DNA of 64,000 bases from JBKBKN01 sp046294625 (GTDB taxonomy: Bacteria > Bacteroidota > Bacteroidia > M30B66), in NCBI GenBank assembly GCA_046294625.1, contig JBKBKN010000011.1:1-64000 (forward strand), read 5' to 3'. The notes beneath the pieces are model-generated. The model was not told the DNA's origin, did no database searches, and saw only the letters and a list, made by a program, of their open reading frames with translations. Both the position numbers and the translations under genes were made by a program. Shown here in pieces: positions 62,048 to 64,000 of this stretch; positions within the stretch are counted from its first letter, which is position 1; every line of letters starts with the position of its first letter.

Positions 62048-62566
62048 ATGAATGCATTACATCAATACATATGTTCTGCAAATCGATTGATGGATGAGAT
62101 GCATGACCTCACAGATGCGCAATTGCATTTTAGACCAACTGCCAATGCTTGGAATCTGTTACAGGTTTTGCAGCATTTACAAAAGGTAGAAGAAGGTGTA
62201 ATTACGCAGATTTTTAAGCATAATTTATCCGATCAGAAAAGATATATGCGGTTTAAAAATCATTATCGGGCTCACTTGCTTCTCCTTGCAATGTATACGC
62301 CTCGCAAGTATAAAGTTCCGGTGAATGAGGTGATGCCGGATGATATTCTAAGTCGCACGGTGATAGATGAGTGGGAGCAGCAGCAAAAGCAATGGTTAGG
62401 AGATTCTAGGCTTCATCCCGAAAGCAGGTCGCAGATTGTATTTAAGCATCCATTAGCTGGCGGACTAAACTGTCGAGCTACTTTCAATTTTTTGCGTGCC
62501 CATCTTAATCATCATCTTATTCAAGTGAATTCGATAAAGATACATCATCACTTTCCCAAAATTTAA
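62048..62566 (+). CDS. DinB-like four-helix protein
   Basis: The 172-residue protein has the DinB-type bundle: MNALHQYICSANRLMDEMHDLTDAQLHFRPTANAWNLLQVLQHLQKVEEGVITQIF in outline. Histidines fit the metal site of the family in the middle (HLQKVEEG, HYRAHLLLL) and in the late FNFLRAHLNHHLIQVNSIK. DinB-type proteins are putative metal-dependent thiol transferases or hydrolases with unknown partners. It stands alone. Confidence 0.85.
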   Translation: MNALHQYICSANRLMDEMHDLTDAQLHFRPTANAWNLLQVLQHLQKVEEGVITQIFKHNLSDQKRYMRFKNHYRAHLLLLAMYTPRKYKVPVNEVMPDDILSRTVIDEWEQQQKQWLGDSRLHPESRSQIVFKHPLAGGLNCRATFNFLRAHLNHHLIQVNSIKIHHHFPKI

Positions 62567-62651
62567 CTTGCATACTTAAGGTATCTTGAAGTGGTGGACA
62601 TTAGGTGATTTTTTTTACTAAAAAGCAGTACATGAAGTGTTTGATGGGGAG

Positions 62652-63897
62652 CTATTTGGCAATCCACTCTTCAGGGTTGAGCTTGGTTTTGTCTTTCCAG
62701 ATTTCAAGGTGAGTTTCTGTTTTATTGTCTTCCGGGTCAGTGAAGACTACTCCCAATGTTTGTCCAACTTTCACTTTGCTACCCTGACTCACACTCACTT
62801 GGTCTAGATTAGCATAGACCGAAAGATATTCTCCATGTCTTACAATAACCGCTCTGTTGCCTCCCGGCACGGCAAATACAGCAGCAACTTCACCTTCAAA
62901 GATAGCTTTAACAGGAGAGCCCTTAGTGGTAGCAATGTTAATGCCGTTGTTGTTGAGCACTATATTAGGCATGTCGGGGTGTTTGTGTGCCCCAAAGCGT
63001 TCTGTAATCACGCCTTTGTCAACCGGCCATGGCAATCGGCCTTTGTTGCTTTCAAATTTATTTGACACAAGCTTGGTTTCAGGACTAACACGCATCGCTG
63101 TCGTAGAGGCCGGTTTCTCTCCTTTCGCCGTGGCTGCCTTGGCAGCTGCCGCTGTTCGTTCCCGCTCTTTTCTAATTTCTGCTTCGATCACACGTTTTAT
63201 TTCTGCATCGAGTTTGCGGGCGTTAGCTTGTTTTTTCTCAAGGTCTTTTTTGAGTTGTTTTTCTTTTTTAAATAAGGTAAGAACAGCATTTTTCCTTTTC
63301 ATTTTTTTCTTTGTCAAGTTCTCGTTGCTGAACCTGTTCATTATTAAGCAGCACCCTTTTCGAATCCAAGTCGGTTCTCATCAAAGCGGTTTTTTCGCTC
63401 AATATTTCCTGTGTTTTTTTTATCTCTTCGGCTTGTTTTCGCCTATATTCGTTGAAGCTTTGCAAATATTTTAAGCGGCGAAAGGCTTGATTGAAGTTGC
63501 TGGCAGAAAACACATAGATAACAGGTACATATTTGTTTCGACTCACATAGGCTTTTCTCAACACGTTGGCATAATTGTCTTTAAGTATTTTCAGATCTTG
63601 CTGTAAGGTGGAAATCTGTTTGTTGTTCTCGGTAATAGTGGAGTTTAGCTTACCAATCTCAGTATTATATAGCCTGATCAGTTCTTGACGGTCTTTTATT
63701 TTCTTGTTCAGAATGGTAATTTGCGAAAGGGAAAGATTTTTGTCTTTCGAAATTTCATTGATAAGTTTGTTGGTTTCTGCAATCTCGTTTTCCAGCGCTT
63801 TTTTTCTTTTCTCCAGTGTAGCTTTATCTTGTGCGTTAACCAAAGCATGCAAGCCCCAAAACAATACGAAGAAAAGAAGCCTAACGGATACGCTCAT
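62652..63897 (-). pseudogene. EnvC-like murein hydrolase activator split by a frameshift
   Basis: Two overlapping frames together make one EnvC-type protein. The first (63897 to 63268) has a signal peptide (MSVSVRLLFFVLFWGLHALVNAQ) and a long coiled coil, ending in ELDKEKNEKEK then a stray CCSYLI. The second (frame used from about 63293 to 62652) continues with VLTLFKKEKQLKKDLEKKQANARKLDAEI and an M23 domain (ITERFGAHKHPDMPNIVLNNNGINI, HLEIWKD). The break falls among A-runs (T5 at 63289-63293, T4 at 63296-63299, T7 at 63302-63308 on the plus strand). Skipping one base restores the frame. The catalytic His and Asp of M23 are replaced, as usual in EnvC. An error of base count, a real loss, or slippage could explain it. 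Confidence 0.72.
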
Positions 63898-64000
63898 AGC
63901 CTGAAGGGATATTAAAGGGAGTATTCACCACCTTGTCTAACGTGATTTTCGAATACTCAATTTCGATATTTGCCGTCTTTTCTGCACTGGCATTGATATT
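63881..64000 (-). CDS. C-terminal end of a DUF4292-like protein (partial)
   Basis: The frame is open from the window edge to a stop at 63881, encoding 39 residues that end NTPFNIPSGYERIR. The pattern YSKITLDKVVNTPFNIPSGYE fits the C-terminus of DUF4292 lipoproteins, which often precede EnvC in Bacteroidota. It overlaps the start of the EnvC-like gene by 17 bases. The rest lies outside the window. Confidence 0.65.
   Translation of the reverse strand, partial: NINASAEKTANIEIEYSKITLDKVVNTPFNIPSGYERIR

Noticed and set aside
62857..63474. A 205-codon plus-strand frame opposite the EnvC-like gene
   Set aside because: It is antisense to a lysine- and alanine-rich coiled coil, and so reads as a Leu/Ser/Phe-rich shadow; it also spans both frames of the broken gene and has no start signals.
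1..64000. CRISPR arrays, insertion sequences, prophage or integrase-linked tRNA
   Set aside because: No regularly spaced repeats, transposase motifs or phage genes were seen; neither tRNA has an integrase beside it.

Overview
The window is a chromosomal segment of a Bacteroidota bacterium, most like the Chitinophagales/Sphingobacteriia side of the phylum. The evidence is: Bacteroidota promoters (TTTG, about 20 bases, TAnnTTTG) in front of several genes; A-rich leaders in place of strong Shine-Dalgarno sites; many type IX secretion (T9SS) cargo proteins with C-terminal sorting domains, a gliding-type C-terminal domain protein and PorZ; a b-type succinate dehydrogenase; an S46 dipeptidyl-peptidase; a C-minus L31; and DUF349 and DUF4286 proteins. 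No phage, IS element, CRISPR array or rRNA operon was seen. There are two tRNA genes: Ser-GGA and Leu-CAG.

Layout, left part. 0-5.4 kb: L31, QueE coupled to a large glycosyltransferase fusion, a beta-helix lipoprotein, tRNA-Ser. 5.5-7.4 kb: two tandem PorG/DUF6089-like outer-membrane proteins. 7.6-11.7 kb: the methionine operon metY-metX-hom under a composite leader made of a SAM-I riboswitch, a 36-residue peptide ending in seven cysteines, and switchable hairpins. 11.7-16.2 kb: a pseudouridine synthase and sdhCAB. 16.2-19.6 kb: an OxyR-like regulator divergent from an exported catalase-peroxidase. 19.8-24.9 kb: acyl-CoA ligase, a beta-barrel, a TauE/SafE permease, a methyltransferase fused to a heavy-metal domain, and an AraC regulator.

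Middle. 24.9-29.05 kb is a minus-strand array of T9SS cargo genes that is decaying or switching: one has a stop at codon 3, and one is out of frame across a threefold 8-bp repeat. 29.5-36.5 kb is the least familiar stretch: PqqD-like protein, ATP-grasp ligase and LysA-like decarboxylase, then (past tRNA-Leu) a urea-transporter/M23-peptidase fusion, a TPR/beta-barrel protein and a TPR protein. 36.5-41.8 kb holds a conserved small protein, an overlapping helix-hairpin-helix/barrel pair and a gliding-type cargo protein.

Right part. 41.8-44.6 kb: DUF4286, rsmA and a histidine kinase in one overlapping operon. Then come the S46 peptidase, a coiled-coil lipoprotein, a DUF349 protein, porZ-recO, an epimerase, a thioredoxin-like ferredoxin, a T9SS gene remnant, a fatty-acid desaturase, a T9SS cargo protein, MeaB, an outer-membrane protein, an Lrp regulator, proC, a DinB-like protein, an EnvC-like gene split by a frameshift, and the 3' end of a DUF4292-like gene running off the window.

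The best candidates for undescribed biology are the metY leader, which would sense SAM and cysteine supply in series, and the PqqD/ATP-grasp/LysA-like cassette. No searches could be run, so family names rest on motif recognition.
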